Below are positions 45,887 through 54,524 of a stretch of DNA of 64,000 nt, piece by piece. The stretch lies in the NCBI RefSeq assembly GCF_014257025.1, contig NZ_JACMSF010000017.1, positions 1 to 64,000 on the forward strand, in the 5' to 3' direction. Position numbers and translations under genes: made by a program. Position 1 is the stretch's first letter, and each line of letters begins with the position of its first letter. The DNA is from Streptomyces cupreus (GTDB lineage Bacteria; Actinomycetota; Actinomycetes; Streptomycetales; Streptomycetaceae). The notes under the pieces are model-generated. The model saw only the letters and a list, made by a program, of their open reading frames with translations, did no database searches and had not been told where the DNA came from.

Positions 45887-47653
45887 GTGGCAGCCCACGA
45901 CGACGACATGAACCGCGGCATCCGCCCGGGACGAGGGTCCGAAGACCCTGCCGGGCAGATCGCCTACCTTGAGCAGGAGATCGCCGTCCTGCGACGTAAG
46001 CTCGCCGACTCTCCGCGACACACGAGGATTCTCGAAGAGCGGATCGTCGAGCTGCAGACCAACCTGGCCGGCGTGTCCGCCCAGAACGAGCGACTCGCCA
46101 ACACGCTCCGTGAGGCCCGCGACCAGATCGTGGCCCTCAAGGAAGAGGTCGACCGGCTCGCACAGCCACCGGCCGGCTTCGGTGTCTTCCTGCAGGCGAA
46201 CGAGGACGGCACCGCCGACATCTTCACCGGAGGACGCAAACTCCGGGTGAACGTCAGCCCAAGCGTCGAACTCGACGACCTGCGCCGCGGCCAGGAAGTC
46301 ATGCTCAACGAAGCGCTCAACGTGGTCGAGGCCATGGAGTTCGAGCGCGTCGGGGACATCGTCACCCTCAAGGAGATCCTTGAGGACGGCGAGCGCGCCC
46401 TGGTGCTCGGGCACACCGACGAGGAGCGGGTGGTGCGGCTCGCCGAGCCGCTGCTGGACGTCACCATCCGCCCCGGCGACGCCCTCCTGCTCGAACCCCG
46501 CTCCGGCTACGTCTACGAGATCGTCCCCAAGAGCGAAGTAGAGGAACTCGTCCTCGAAGAGGTCCCCGACATCGGCTACGAGCAGATCGGCGGTCTGGGC
46601 AACCAGATCGAGATGATCCGCGACGCGGTCGAGCTGCCGTACCTCTACCCGGACCTGTTCAAGGAGCACGAACTGCGCCCGCCCAAGGGCGTCCTGCTCT
46701 ACGGACCTCCCGGATGCGGCAAGACGCTCATCGCCAAGGCCGTCGCCAACTCGCTGGCCAAAAAGGTCGCCGAAGTCACCGGCCAAGCCGCCGGCAAGAG
46801 CTTCTTCCTCAACATCAAGGGCCCCGAGCTGCTCAACAAGTACGTCGGCGAGACCGAGCGGCAGATCCGCCTCGTCTTCCAGCGTGCCCGTGAGAAGGCC
46901 AGCGAGGGCACCCCCGTCATCGTCTTCTTCGACGAGATGGAATCCCTCTTCCGCACCCGCGGCTCCGGCGTCAGCTCGGACGTGGAGAACACCATCGTCC
47001 CCCAGCTCCTCGCCGAGATCGACGGCGTGGAAGGCCTGCAGAACGTGGTCGTGATCGGCGCCTCCAACCGCGAGGACATGATCGACCCCGCCATCCTGCG
47101 CCCCGGCCGTCTCGACGTGAAGATCAAGATCGAGCGTCCCGACGCCGAGGCCGCCAAGGACATCTTCGGCAAGTACCTCACCGAGCGCCTGCCGCTGCAC
47201 CCCGAGGACGTCGGGGAACACGGCGGCGACAAGGGCTCCACGGTCCAGGGCATGATCCAGACCGCCGTGGAACAGATGTACGCCGAATCCGAGGAAAACC
47301 GCTTCCTGGAAGTCACCTACGCCAACGGAGACAAGGAAGTCCTCTATTTCAAGGACTTCAACTCAGGCGCCATGATCGAGAACATCGTCGGGCGCGCCAA
47401 GAAAATGGCGATCAAGGACTTCCTGGAGCACAACCAGAAGGGCCTGCGCGTCTCCCACCTCCTCCAGGCATGCGTGGACGAGTTCAAGGAGAACGAGGAC
47501 CTGCCCAACACCACCAACCCGGACGACTGGGCCCGGATCTCCGGAAAGAAGGGCGAGCGGATCGTCTACATCCGCACCCTGATCACCGGAAAGCAGGGCG
47601 CGGACACCGGACGCTCCATCGACACCGTGGCGAACACCGGTCAGTACCTGTAA
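45887..47653 (+). CDS. mpa: Proteasome-associated AAA ATPase Mpa/ARC
   Basis: A 588-residue hexameric unfoldase that recognises pupylated proteins and feeds them to the 20S core. N-terminal coiled coil about residues 28-88 (binds Pup), two OB-fold domains about 100-240, AAA domain with Walker A GPPGCGKT at 273-280, Walker B VIVFFDEMES and the arginine-finger region ILRPGRLD. The C-terminus GQYL is the HbYX-like docking tail. GTG start at 45887 with GGAGGAGG upstream. Length equals S. coelicolor ARC. It is followed by an intrinsic terminator, then dop and pup. Confidence 0.98.
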   Translation: MAAHDDDMNRGIRPGRGSEDPAGQIAYLEQEIAVLRRKLADSPRHTRILEERIVELQTNLAGVSAQNERLANTLREARDQIVALKEEVDRLAQPPAGFGVFLQANEDGTADIFTGGRKLRVNVSPSVELDDLRRGQEVMLNEALNVVEAMEFERVGDIVTLKEILEDGERALVLGHTDEERVVRLAEPLLDVTIRPGDALLLEPRSGYVYEIVPKSEVEELVLEEVPDIGYEQIGGLGNQIEMIRDAVELPYLYPDLFKEHELRPPKGVLLYGPPGCGKTLIAKAVANSLAKKVAEVTGQAAGKSFFLNIKGPELLNKYVGETERQIRLVFQRAREKASEGTPVIVFFDEMESLFRTRGSGVSSDVENTIVPQLLAEIDGVEGLQNVVVIGASNREDMIDPAILRPGRLDVKIKIERPDAEAAKDIFGKYLTERLPLHPEDVGEHGGDKGSTVQGMIQTAVEQMYAESEENRFLEVTYANGDKEVLYFKDFNSGAMIENIVGRAKKMAIKDFLEHNQKGLRVSHLLQACVDEFKENEDLPNTTNPDDWARISGKKGERIVYIRTLITGKQGADTGRSIDTVANTGQYL

Positions 47654-47662
47654 AAGACAGGG

Positions 47663-47706
47663 CGGCTGCGGGTGCCTTCGGCGGGTACCCGCAGCCGACT
47701 GTTTTT
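47663..47706 (+). terminator. Intrinsic terminator after mpa
   Basis: CGGCTGCGGGT at 47663-47673 pairs with ACCCGCAGCCG at 47687-47697, then GACTGTTTTT gives a five-T run, unusual here. Confidence 0.88.
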
Positions 47707-47887
47707 GCGGCGATGACCGGAGCGAGGCAATGACGCAAATGATCTCCCCACCAGCGCAAAGGCGTTCTAGGCTCTTCCGTACCGCCGAGTCGCGCAGTGC
47801 GGGGACGGGCACCGCACACGCACCGGAGCGCCAGCGGTACTTGAGCAGCGCCCCCGACCGAGGGCGCCGCCGGGCAAGGAGGGCCGC

Positions 47888-49399
47888 ATGACCGTACGGC
47901 GAGTAATGGGCATCGAGACGGAGTACGGGATCTCCGTCCCCGGTCACCCCAACGCCAATGCCATGCTCACCTCATCCCAGATCGTCAACGCCTACGCGGC
48001 GGCGATGCACCGGGCCCGCCGGGCCCGCTGGGACTTCGAGGAGGAGAACCCGCTGCGCGACGCGCGAGGCTTCGACCTCGCACGCGAGGCCGCCGACGCC
48101 AGCCAGCTCACCGACGAGGACATCGGCCTGGCCAACGTCATCCTCACCAACGGCGCGCGACTCTACGTCGACCACGCCCACCCCGAATACAGCGCCCCCG
48201 AGGTCACCAACCCGCGCGACGCCGTGCTCTGGGACAAGGCCGGCGAGCGGATCATGGCCGAGGCCGCCGAACGCGCCGCCCAGCTCCCCGGCGCCCAGCC
48301 GATCCACCTCTACAAGAACAACACCGACAACAAGGGCGCCTCCTACGGCACGCACGAGAACTACCTGATGAAGCGGGAGACCCCCTTCTCGGACATCGTG
48401 CGCCACCTCACGCCCTTCTTCGTCTCCCGCCAGGTCTTCGCCGGAGCGGGCCGCGTCGGCATCGGCCAGGACGGACACGAACACGGCTTCCAGCTCAGCC
48501 AGCGCGCGGACTACTTCGAGGTCGAGGTAGGCCTGGAGACCACCCTCAAGCGCCCCATCATCAACACCCGCGACGAGCCGCACGCCGACGCCGAGAAGTA
48601 CCGCCGACTCCACGTGATCATCGGGGACGCGAACCTCTCCGAGATCTCCACCTATCTGAAGCTCGGCACCACAGCCCTGGTGCTGTCCATGATCGAGGAC
48701 GGCTTCATCGCGGTGGACCTGGCAGTCGACCAGCCCGTACGGACCTTGCACCAGGTCTCCCACGACCCGACCCTCAAGCGCCTGGTCACGCTCCGCAGCG
48801 GCCGGACACTCACCGCGGTCCAGCTCCAGATGGAGTACTACGAGCTGTCCCGCAAGTACGTCGAGGAACGCTTCGGCGCCGACGCCGACGAACAGACCAA
48901 GGACATCCTGACCAGGTGGGAGGACACCCTCAACCGCCTGGAGAACGACCCCATGAGCCTGGCCGGCGAACTGGACTGGGTCGCCAAGCGCGAGCTCATG
49001 GAGGGCTACCGGCGCCGCGACAGCCTCGAATGGGACGCCGCGAAGCTCCACCTCCTCGACCTCCAGTACGCCGACGTACGCGCCGAGAAGGGCCTGTACA
49101 ACCGTCTCGTGGCCCGCGGGCGGATCAGGCGGCTTCTGGACGAGGCCGACGTCGACAGGGCGCGTACGAAGCCGCCGGAGGACACACGCGCGTACTTCCG
49201 CGGCCGGTGCCTGGAGCAGTACGCCGACGATGTCGCGGCGGCCTCCTGGGACTCGGTGATCTTCGATCTGCCGGGCCGGGACTCCCTCCAGCGCGTTCCA
49301 ACCCTCGAACCGCTTCGCGGAACGCGTAATCACGTCAAGGAGCTCCTGGACCGCTGTCGCACGGCGGAGGACCTGGTCAGGGTCCTGTCCGGCGGCTGA
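47888..49399 (+). CDS. dop: Pup deamidase / depupylase Dop
   Basis: A 503-residue glutamine-synthetase-fold enzyme. It converts the C-terminal Gln of Pup to Glu and removes Pup from conjugates. It shows MGIETEYGISVPGHPNAN (ATP and metal site), the Dop-type region IHLYKNNTDNKGASYGTHENYL split as KNNTDNKGASYGTHENY, and IINTRDEPHADAEKYRRLH shared with PafA. The Dop loop near residue 45-80 separates it from PafA. ATG start with AAGGAGG upstream. Followed by two hairpins, then pup. Confidence 0.97.
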   Translation: MTVRRVMGIETEYGISVPGHPNANAMLTSSQIVNAYAAAMHRARRARWDFEEENPLRDARGFDLAREAADASQLTDEDIGLANVILTNGARLYVDHAHPEYSAPEVTNPRDAVLWDKAGERIMAEAAERAAQLPGAQPIHLYKNNTDNKGASYGTHENYLMKRETPFSDIVRHLTPFFVSRQVFAGAGRVGIGQDGHEHGFQLSQRADYFEVEVGLETTLKRPIINTRDEPHADAEKYRRLHVIIGDANLSEISTYLKLGTTALVLSMIEDGFIAVDLAVDQPVRTLHQVSHDPTLKRLVTLRSGRTLTAVQLQMEYYELSRKYVEERFGADADEQTKDILTRWEDTLNRLENDPMSLAGELDWVAKRELMEGYRRRDSLEWDAAKLHLLDLQYADVRAEKGLYNRLVARGRIRRLLDEADVDRARTKPPEDTRAYFRGRCLEQYADDVAAASWDSVIFDLPGRDSLQRVPTLEPLRGTRNHVKELLDRCRTAEDLVRVLSGG

Positions 49400-49421
49400 G
49401 CGGGTACCCGGGACCAGGGGG

Positions 49422-49450
49422 CCGGACAGGGTGGAAAACCCACTGTCCGG
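49422..49450 (+). terminator. Hairpin downstream of dop
   Basis: CCGGACAG at 49422-49429 pairs with CTGTCCGG at 49443-49450; the loop can pair further (GGT/ACC). Confidence 0.6.
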
Positions 49451-49463
49451 GAATCATCGAGGT

Positions 49464-49494
49464 GGCCCCCGCACGTTGAGGAAAGTGCGGGGCC
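49464..49494 (+). terminator. Second hairpin between dop and pup
   Basis: GGCCCC(C)GCAC at 49464-49474 pairs with GTGCGGGGCC at 49485-49494 with one bulged C. With the hairpin before it, this suggests reduced read-through from dop into pup. Confidence 0.6.
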
Positions 49495-49588
49495 GATGTC
49501 AGACCGGGCTTGTAGGGTCTGATCATCACCGATCGGCAGGAATGCCGACCTGGCGACCATGTCGGGCGAACTGAGCGGGGTGAGGGTT

Positions 49589-49807
49589 ATGGCAACCAAG
49601 GACACCGGCGGCGGACAGCAGAAGGCCACACGCTCCACCGAGGAGGTCGAGGAGCAGGCGGCGGAGACGCAGGCTTCCGAGGACCTCAAGGAGCGACAGG
49701 AGAAGCTGAGCGACGACGTGGACTCGGTGCTGGATGAGATCGATGACGTACTAGAGGAAAATGCCGAGGATTTCGTGCGGAGCTTCGTGCAAAAAGGCGG
49801 ACAGTAG
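49589..49807 (+). CDS. pup: Prokaryotic ubiquitin-like protein Pup
   Basis: A 72-residue intrinsically disordered protein tag. It is Glu/Asp/Gln-rich with the helix-forming Mpa-binding region (DDVDSVLDEIDDVLEENAEDF) in its second half and ends KGGQ. The terminal Gln means Dop must deamidate it before PafA can ligate it to lysines. The ATG at 49589 gives MATKDTGGGQQK; an upstream in-frame ATG at 49559 would add 10 residues not found in Pup. It is 49 bp before the endonuclease VII-like gene. Confidence 0.97.
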   Translation: MATKDTGGGQQKATRSTEEVEEQAAETQASEDLKERQEKLSDDVDSVLDEIDDVLEENAEDFVRSFVQKGGQ

Positions 49808-49856
49808 AGGTCGTTTGGCCACTTTGCCTTCGAATTGAAAGTGGCGGGGGTTCGAG

Positions 49857-50462
49857 GTGGTTGACGAAGCGAACGCGAAGCAGTGCAGAAAGTGTCAGCG
49901 AGATCTGCCGCTTGCTGCATTCGCGCGGGACAAGAATCGGCGAGATGGCCTCCAGGTGCACTGCCGGGAGTGCGTGGCGGAGTACAGCGCTGCGCACTAC
50001 CGGCGGCGCCGGGAGGCTATGGGCAAGTCGGTTCGGGAGAAAGCAGAGGTCCCGGCCGGGCACAAGCTCTGTCGGACATGTGGTGAGGTCAAGCCGCACA
50101 GCGAGTGGCATCGCAATGCAACCGCGTCCGACGGTCTGTCCACACGCTGCAAGGCGTGCCGGGCGATCCAGGGTCGGCAAGGCCACCTGAAGCGCCAATA
50201 CGGCATCACCGAAGCCGAGCGCGACGAGTTGGTTGCCTCCCAAGGAGGCGTCTGCTGCATATGTTTGGCGTCTGTGCCCGAGCATGTGGATCACTGCCAT
50301 GAGACGGGTAGGGTCCGTGGCGTACTGTGCTTCAGCTGCAATGCCGCACTGGGGCAGTTCAAGGATCGGCCCGACGTCATAAGGCGGGCTGCTGCTTACG
50401 TGGAAGGAATCGCGTGGAAGCCAACACTCGTAGCACCGGGCGTCTACCAGCTGCCTTCCTGA
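49857..50462 (+). CDS. Endonuclease VII-like protein with duplicated zinc motifs, inside the proteasome operon
   Basis: A 201-residue protein. Two tandem zinc-binding repeats (CRKCQRDLPLAAF...CREC and CRTCGEVKPHSEW...CKAC) precede a recombination endonuclease VII fold: CCICLASVPEHVDHCHETG and VRGVLCFSCNAALGQF, with zinc Cys pairs and the His/Asp active-site cluster DHCHETG. Such enzymes cut branched or damaged DNA. Codon use is unlike its neighbours, with more A/T third positions (AGA, CTT, GCA, TGT). It starts with GTG, 49 bp after pup, and its 3' end overlaps prcB by 49 bp. As I recall a gene sits here in S. coelicolor too, so the insertion is old. Confidence 0.82.
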   Translation: MVDEANAKQCRKCQRDLPLAAFARDKNRRDGLQVHCRECVAEYSAAHYRRRREAMGKSVREKAEVPAGHKLCRTCGEVKPHSEWHRNATASDGLSTRCKACRAIQGRQGHLKRQYGITEAERDELVASQGGVCCICLASVPEHVDHCHETGRVRGVLCFSCNAALGQFKDRPDVIRRAAAYVEGIAWKPTLVAPGVYQLPS

Positions 50463-51259
50463 CGCCTGGGTCCTCCTCCTTCATGGACTTTCTCTCCGAG
50501 CATCAGCCGGAGCTGCTGCCCGGGAAGCGTCAACTGCCGCCCGTGCAGGGGGTGATCGAGGCTCCGCATGGGACCACGATCGTCGCCGTGACGTTTCCCG
50601 GTGGTGTCGTGCTGGCCGGTGACCGGCGGGCGACCATGGGGAATGTCATCGCGCAGCGTGACATCGAGAAGGTCTTCCCCGCCGACGAGTACTCGGCCGT
50701 GGGTATCGCCGGTACGGCTGGTCTCGCCGTGGAGATGGTGAAGCTGTTCCAGCTTGAGCTGGAGCATTTCGAGAAGGTCGAGGGCGCTCAGCTCTCCCTG
50801 GAGGGCAAGGCGAACCGGCTGTCGACCATGATCCGGTCCAACCTGGGCATGGCGATGCAGGGCTTGGCCGTCGTGCCGCTCTTCGCCGGCTTCGACGTGG
50901 ACCGCGACAAGGGCCGCATCTTCTCCTACGACGTCACCGGCGGCCGTTCCGAGGAGCAGGGCTACGCCGCCACCGGCTCCGGTTCGATCTTCGCGCGCGG
51001 TGCCATGAAGAAGCTTTTCCGTGGTGACCTGAGCGAGGCCGAGGCCACGACGCTGGTGGTGCAGGCGCTGTACGACGCGGCAGACGACGACTCGGCGACC
51101 GGTGGTCCCGATGTCGCCCGCCGGATCTACCCGATCGTCACCGTGATCACCGAGGACGGCTTCCGCCGGCTCACCGAGGAGGAGTCCTCCGAGGTCGCCC
51201 GTTCGATCCTGGAGCGGCGGCTGGAGCAGCCCGACGGCCCGCGGGCCGCGCTGCTGTAG
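50414..51259 (+). CDS. prcB: 20S proteasome beta subunit
   Basis: A 281-residue N-terminal-nucleophile hydrolase. A 53-residue propeptide ends in APHG, and Thr54 (TTIVAVTF) becomes the catalytic N-terminus after self-cleavage. Lys in GDRRATMG and Asp/Ser partners of the Ntn site are present. GTG start at 50414 with GAAGGA upstream lies within the endonuclease gene, so the two are coupled. Length equals S. coelicolor PrcB. It forms the inner rings of the 28-subunit proteasome with PrcA. Confidence 0.98.
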   Translation: MEANTRSTGRLPAAFLTPGSSSFMDFLSEHQPELLPGKRQLPPVQGVIEAPHGTTIVAVTFPGGVVLAGDRRATMGNVIAQRDIEKVFPADEYSAVGIAGTAGLAVEMVKLFQLELEHFEKVEGAQLSLEGKANRLSTMIRSNLGMAMQGLAVVPLFAGFDVDRDKGRIFSYDVTGGRSEEQGYAATGSGSIFARGAMKKLFRGDLSEAEATTLVVQALYDAADDDSATGGPDVARRIYPIVTVITEDGFRRLTEEESSEVARSILERRLEQPDGPRAALL

Positions 51260-51318
51260 TCGGCGTCCCCCTCTTGCAAGGTGATCCAGTGACTTCCACA
51301 GAAAGGGACGGATAACCG

Positions 51319-52074
51319 GTGTCGACGCCGTTCTATGTCTCCCCCCAGCAGGCCATGGCCGACCGGGCGGAGTACGCCCGCAAGGGCATTGCCCGCGGTC
51401 GCAGCCTGGTCGTGCTGCAGTACGCCGACGGCATCGTGTTCGTCGGCGAGAACCCGTCCCGCGCGCTGCACAAGTTCAGCGAGATCTATGACCGGATCGG
51501 TTTCGCGGCCGCCGGTAAGTACAACGAGTACGAGAACCTCCGTATCGGCGGTGTGCGCTACGCCGACCTGCGCGGTTACACCTATGACCGGGACGATGTG
51601 ACCGCTCGCGGTCTGGCCAACGTCTACGCCCAGACGCTGGGCACGATTTTCTCCAGTGCGGCGGAGAAGCCGTACGAGGTGGAGCTGGTGGTCGCCGAGG
51701 TCGGTGAGACGCCGGAGGGCGACCAGATCTACCGGTTGCCGCACGACGGTTCGATCGTCGATGAGCACGGCTCGGTGGCGGTCGGCGGCAACGCCGAGCT
51801 GATCAGCAACTATCTGGATCAGCGCCACCGGGACGGCATGACGCTGGCCGAGGCGCTGAAGCTGGCCGTGCAGGCTCTGTCCCGTGAGTCCAACGGCTCG
51901 CAGCGGGAGATCCCCGCCGAGCGTCTGGAGGTCGCGGTGCTGGACCGTACGCGTCCGCAGCAGCGCAAGTTCAAGCGCATTGTCGGCCGTCAGCTCGCCC
52001 GGCTGCTGGAGGCCGATGGCGCGGCCACCGAGGCCGAGAGCGCGGAGGGCGCCGAGGGCGCCGACGAGGAGTAG
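51319..52074 (+). CDS. prcA: 20S proteasome alpha subunit
   Basis: A 251-residue outer-ring subunit of the proteasome. It starts STPFYVSPQQAMADRAEYARKGIARG, the gate-forming N-terminus and first helix, and lacks an Ntn threonine. The C-terminal 20 residues are acidic (EADGAATEAESAEGAEGADEE in parts). GTG start 59 bp after prcB, with AAAGGGACGG upstream. A strong bidirectional terminator follows. Confidence 0.98.
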   Translation: MSTPFYVSPQQAMADRAEYARKGIARGRSLVVLQYADGIVFVGENPSRALHKFSEIYDRIGFAAAGKYNEYENLRIGGVRYADLRGYTYDRDDVTARGLANVYAQTLGTIFSSAAEKPYEVELVVAEVGETPEGDQIYRLPHDGSIVDEHGSVAVGGNAELISNYLDQRHRDGMTLAEALKLAVQALSRESNGSQREIPAERLEVAVLDRTRPQQRKFKRIVGRQLARLLEADGAATEAESAEGAEGADEE

Positions 52075-52094
52075 TCCGACCCACCTCACCCTGC

Positions 52095-52126
52095 TGTGCC
52101 CCGGCCGATGTTTCGGCCGGGGCACA
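52095..52126. terminator. Bidirectional terminator between prcA and the LacI gene
   Basis: A 14-bp perfect stem (TGTGCCCCGGCCGA at 52095-52108 with 52113-52126) and a 4-nt loop. Confidence 0.9.
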
Positions 52127-52132
52127 GGGCGT

Positions 52133-53149
52133 TCAGGAGGCGCTGGGTGGCGCCGTGGAGCCCCGTACGACCAGTTCGACGGGGATATCGCCTGCTTCGG
52201 GTGTTCGGCCCTCCAGGACGGCCAGCAGGGCTTGCATGCCGCGTTCTCCGAAGAGCTCGGCGTCCAGGCGGACGGTGGTCAGCTCCGGGTCGATGGCGGT
52301 GGCGAGGGCGAGGTCGTCGAGGCCGGTGACGGAGAGGTCCTCGGGGATGCGCAGGCCGAGGCGGCGGGCGGCCTTGTAGGCGCCGGCGGCGAGTTTGTCG
52401 TCGTCGCAGATCAGGGCGGTGGGGCGGGGGCCGGGTGCGGAGAGGGCGGCTTCGGCGGCGTGCTGGGCGACTTCGATGGAGATCGGTGCGCGTGCGGTGG
52501 TGAGTGTGGTGCCGGGGACGGCGGCCACGCGTGCGTGCAGTTCGCGGGCGCGGACCTCGAAGGTCCAGGAGGCCACGTCTGCGGCCAGGTGGAGGAAGCG
52601 GCGGTGTCCGAGGGTCAGCAGGTGCTCGGCGATCTGCCGTACGCCGTCGGCGATGTCGAGGTTGACGGTTGCCGCGCCGAGGCTGCCGGTCGGGTCGCTG
52701 TCGAGCATCACCAGGGGCAGCTGGTCGCCGCGGATGGCGGTGAGGGCGTCGGCGGCCATGGAGGAGGCGATGACGCCGTCGAGGGCGGCCTGGGCGGAGG
52801 CGAAGGGGTCGCGGGCGGGTCCGATGCCCTCGGGGGAGGGGTAGAGGACGACGCCGAAGCCGTGGGTGGCGGCGACGCGGGCGGCGCCGGTGTAGACGCC
52901 GGCGAAGAACTCGGTGGTGAGGGCGGGGACGACGAGCAGGACGGTGCGGGTGCGGCCGAGCCGGAGGTTGCGGGCGGTGAGGTTGGGCCGGTAGCCGAGT
53001 TCGCGGGCGGCCTCGCGTACTCGCTCGGCGGTGGCCTCGGAGACCCGGCCGCGCCATTTGTCGCCGAGCACGAGGGAGACCGCGGCCTGGGAGACGCCCG
53101 CGGCCTGGGCGACGTCACGGCTCGTTGGGCGAGTGCTGCCTCGTGCCAC
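52133..53149 (-). CDS. LacI family transcriptional regulator
   Basis: A 338-residue repressor. The N-terminal helix-turn-helix and hinge is SRDVAQAAGVSQAAVSLVLG then RVREAARELGYRPNLTARNL. The periplasmic-binding-protein-like effector domain follows (TVLLVVPALTTEFFAG, ISIEVAQHAAEAAL, GLDDLALATAIDPELTTVRL). GTG start at 53149. It is divergent from the MFS transporter gene, with two TACGTA-centred palindromes between them, so it probably controls the transporter and itself. Ligand unknown, perhaps a sugar. Confidence 0.93.
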   Translation of the reverse strand: MARGSTRPTSRDVAQAAGVSQAAVSLVLGDKWRGRVSEATAERVREAARELGYRPNLTARNLRLGRTRTVLLVVPALTTEFFAGVYTGAARVAATHGFGVVLYPSPEGIGPARDPFASAQAALDGVIASSMAADALTAIRGDQLPLVMLDSDPTGSLGAATVNLDIADGVRQIAEHLLTLGHRRFLHLAADVASWTFEVRARELHARVAAVPGTTLTTARAPISIEVAQHAAEAALSAPGPRPTALICDDDKLAAGAYKAARRLGLRIPEDLSVTGLDDLALATAIDPELTTVRLDAELFGERGMQALLAVLEGRTPEAGDIPVELVVRGSTAPPSAS

Positions 53150-53192
53150 CGTGGGCCCTGCGCTTTCGTCTGGACGTGTGAACAGCGCACAT

Positions 53193-53225
53193 GGTACGTA
53201 TGACGGAGGGCGTTATACGTAAAAC
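53193..53225. promoter_or_regulatory. Twin operators between the LacI regulator and MFS transporter genes
   Basis: GGTACGTATGAC (53193-53204) and GTTATACGTAAAAC (53212-53225) are both near-palindromes around TACGTA. Their centres are 21 bp apart, two helical turns, as expected for cooperative repressor binding. Confidence 0.6.
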
Positions 53226-53255
53226 CTCATGCGTCACGGCGAGGAGTGGGCGAAC

Positions 53256-54515
53256 ATGGCCGCGGGATACCTGGAGATCCTCAGGGCGAGGCACGCCGCG
53301 CGGCTGCTCGTCGGCACGCTGGTGGGCCGGCTGCCGAACGCCACCGCCGCCATCGCGATCGTGCTGTTCGTCCGCGCCGAGGGCGGCACGTACAGCCTCG
53401 CCGGGGCGTTGGCGGCGGTCTACGGCGTCGCGAACGCCGTAGGACAGCCGCTGCTGGGCCGGCTGGTCGATCTGCACGGGCAGCCGCGGGTGCAGTTGCC
53501 GTCGGCGATCGTGTCCGCGCTCGCGATGGCCGTGTTCGCCTTCGCGGGGACCGGGACGCTGCCGCTCGCTTATGCGGCCGTCGCCGCCGCCGGTCTGTTC
53601 ACGCCGCCTTTGGAGGGCGGTCTGCGGGCGCTGTGGCCCTCGGTCCTGCGCAAGGAGGAACAGGTGCACACGGCGTACGCCATGGACGCCGTGGCGCAGG
53701 AAGTCATGTTCACCGTCGGGCCGTTGCTGGTGACGCTGTGCACCGCGCTGTGGTCGGCGCAGGCGGCGCTGCTCGTGCTGAACGTCATAGGTGTCCTCGG
53801 CGCGCTGTCCGTGGTCGTCTCGCCGCCCTCGCGCGCGTGGCGTTCGGCGCCGCGTGAGGCGCACTGGTTGGGCGCGCTGCGCTCGCCCGGACTGCTGGCG
53901 CTGCTGGGTGCGTTCCTGTTCGTGGGTATCGCGCTGGGCTCCATCACGGTCGCTTCCGTGCCGTACGCGGACGACCACGGCGGTGACGCGGTGTACGGCT
54001 GGCTGATGGCGGCGCTCGGTCTGGGTGCGCTGCTCGGCGGCACCGTGTACGGGGCGCGGCAGTGGGCGGGCGAGCCCGGGCGGCGACTGACGGTTCTGGT
54101 GGCCCTTCTGGCGGTGTGTTACCTGCCGCTGATGCTGATGCCGGGCGCGGTCGCCATGGTGCTGCTGACGGTGCTGTCGGGTGTGTTCCTGGCGCCCTGT
54201 ATCGCTTGTGCGTTTGTGCTCGTCGACCGGCATGCTCCCCGCGGGACGGTCACCGAGGCTTTCTCCTGGCTTGTGACGACGTTCACCGTCGGCGCGTCGG
54301 TCGGAACGGGGCTGACCGGCCCGGTCGTCGAGGCCGGTGGGGCCCTGTGGGGCTTCGCCGTTCCGGGCGCCGCGGGAGGCGTCTCGCTGCTGGTTCTGCT
54401 GGCCACGAGGCGGGTCCTCGCAGCGTCCGGGCAGACAGCGGTCGTTGCGGCTTCATCGGAAAATGATCCAAACCGTGCCGTCGAACCTCGTTTCAGCACA
54501 GGGGATCGGGCGTAA
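53256..54515 (+). CDS. MFS transporter
   Basis: A 419-residue membrane protein with about 12 hydrophobic helices and the MFS loop 2-3 motif GRLVDLHGQPRVQLP (a GxLaDrxGrr variant). It belongs to the drug/solute exporter-like part of the superfamily; substrate unknown. The ATG at 53256 follows GAGGAG; an in-frame ATG at 53229 is less likely. It is divergent from the LacI regulator, and pafA begins only 9 bp after its stop, although pafA has its own -10 box. Confidence 0.9.
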   Translation: MAAGYLEILRARHAARLLVGTLVGRLPNATAAIAIVLFVRAEGGTYSLAGALAAVYGVANAVGQPLLGRLVDLHGQPRVQLPSAIVSALAMAVFAFAGTGTLPLAYAAVAAAGLFTPPLEGGLRALWPSVLRKEEQVHTAYAMDAVAQEVMFTVGPLLVTLCTALWSAQAALLVLNVIGVLGALSVVVSPPSRAWRSAPREAHWLGALRSPGLLALLGAFLFVGIALGSITVASVPYADDHGGDAVYGWLMAALGLGALLGGTVYGARQWAGEPGRRLTVLVALLAVCYLPLMLMPGAVAMVLLTVLSGVFLAPCIACAFVLVDRHAPRGTVTEAFSWLVTTFTVGASVGTGLTGPVVEAGGALWGFAVPGAAGGVSLLVLLATRRVLAASGQTAVVAASSENDPNRAVEPRFSTGDRA

Positions 54516-54518
54516 TGT
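54513..54518 (+). promoter_or_regulatory. -10 box of a probable leaderless pafA transcript
   Basis: TAATGT ends six bases before the pafA ATG at 54525, overlapping the MFS stop region. TTTCAG at 54491-54496 could serve as a -35. No ribosome binding site is present. Confidence 0.55.
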
Positions 54519-54524
54519 TCAGTC

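Noticed and set aside
49857..50462. Homing endonuclease or recent mobile element in the proteasome operon
   Set aside because: No flanking repeats or target duplication; the frame is integrated with prcB by overlap and, from memory, a gene occupies this site in other Streptomyces.
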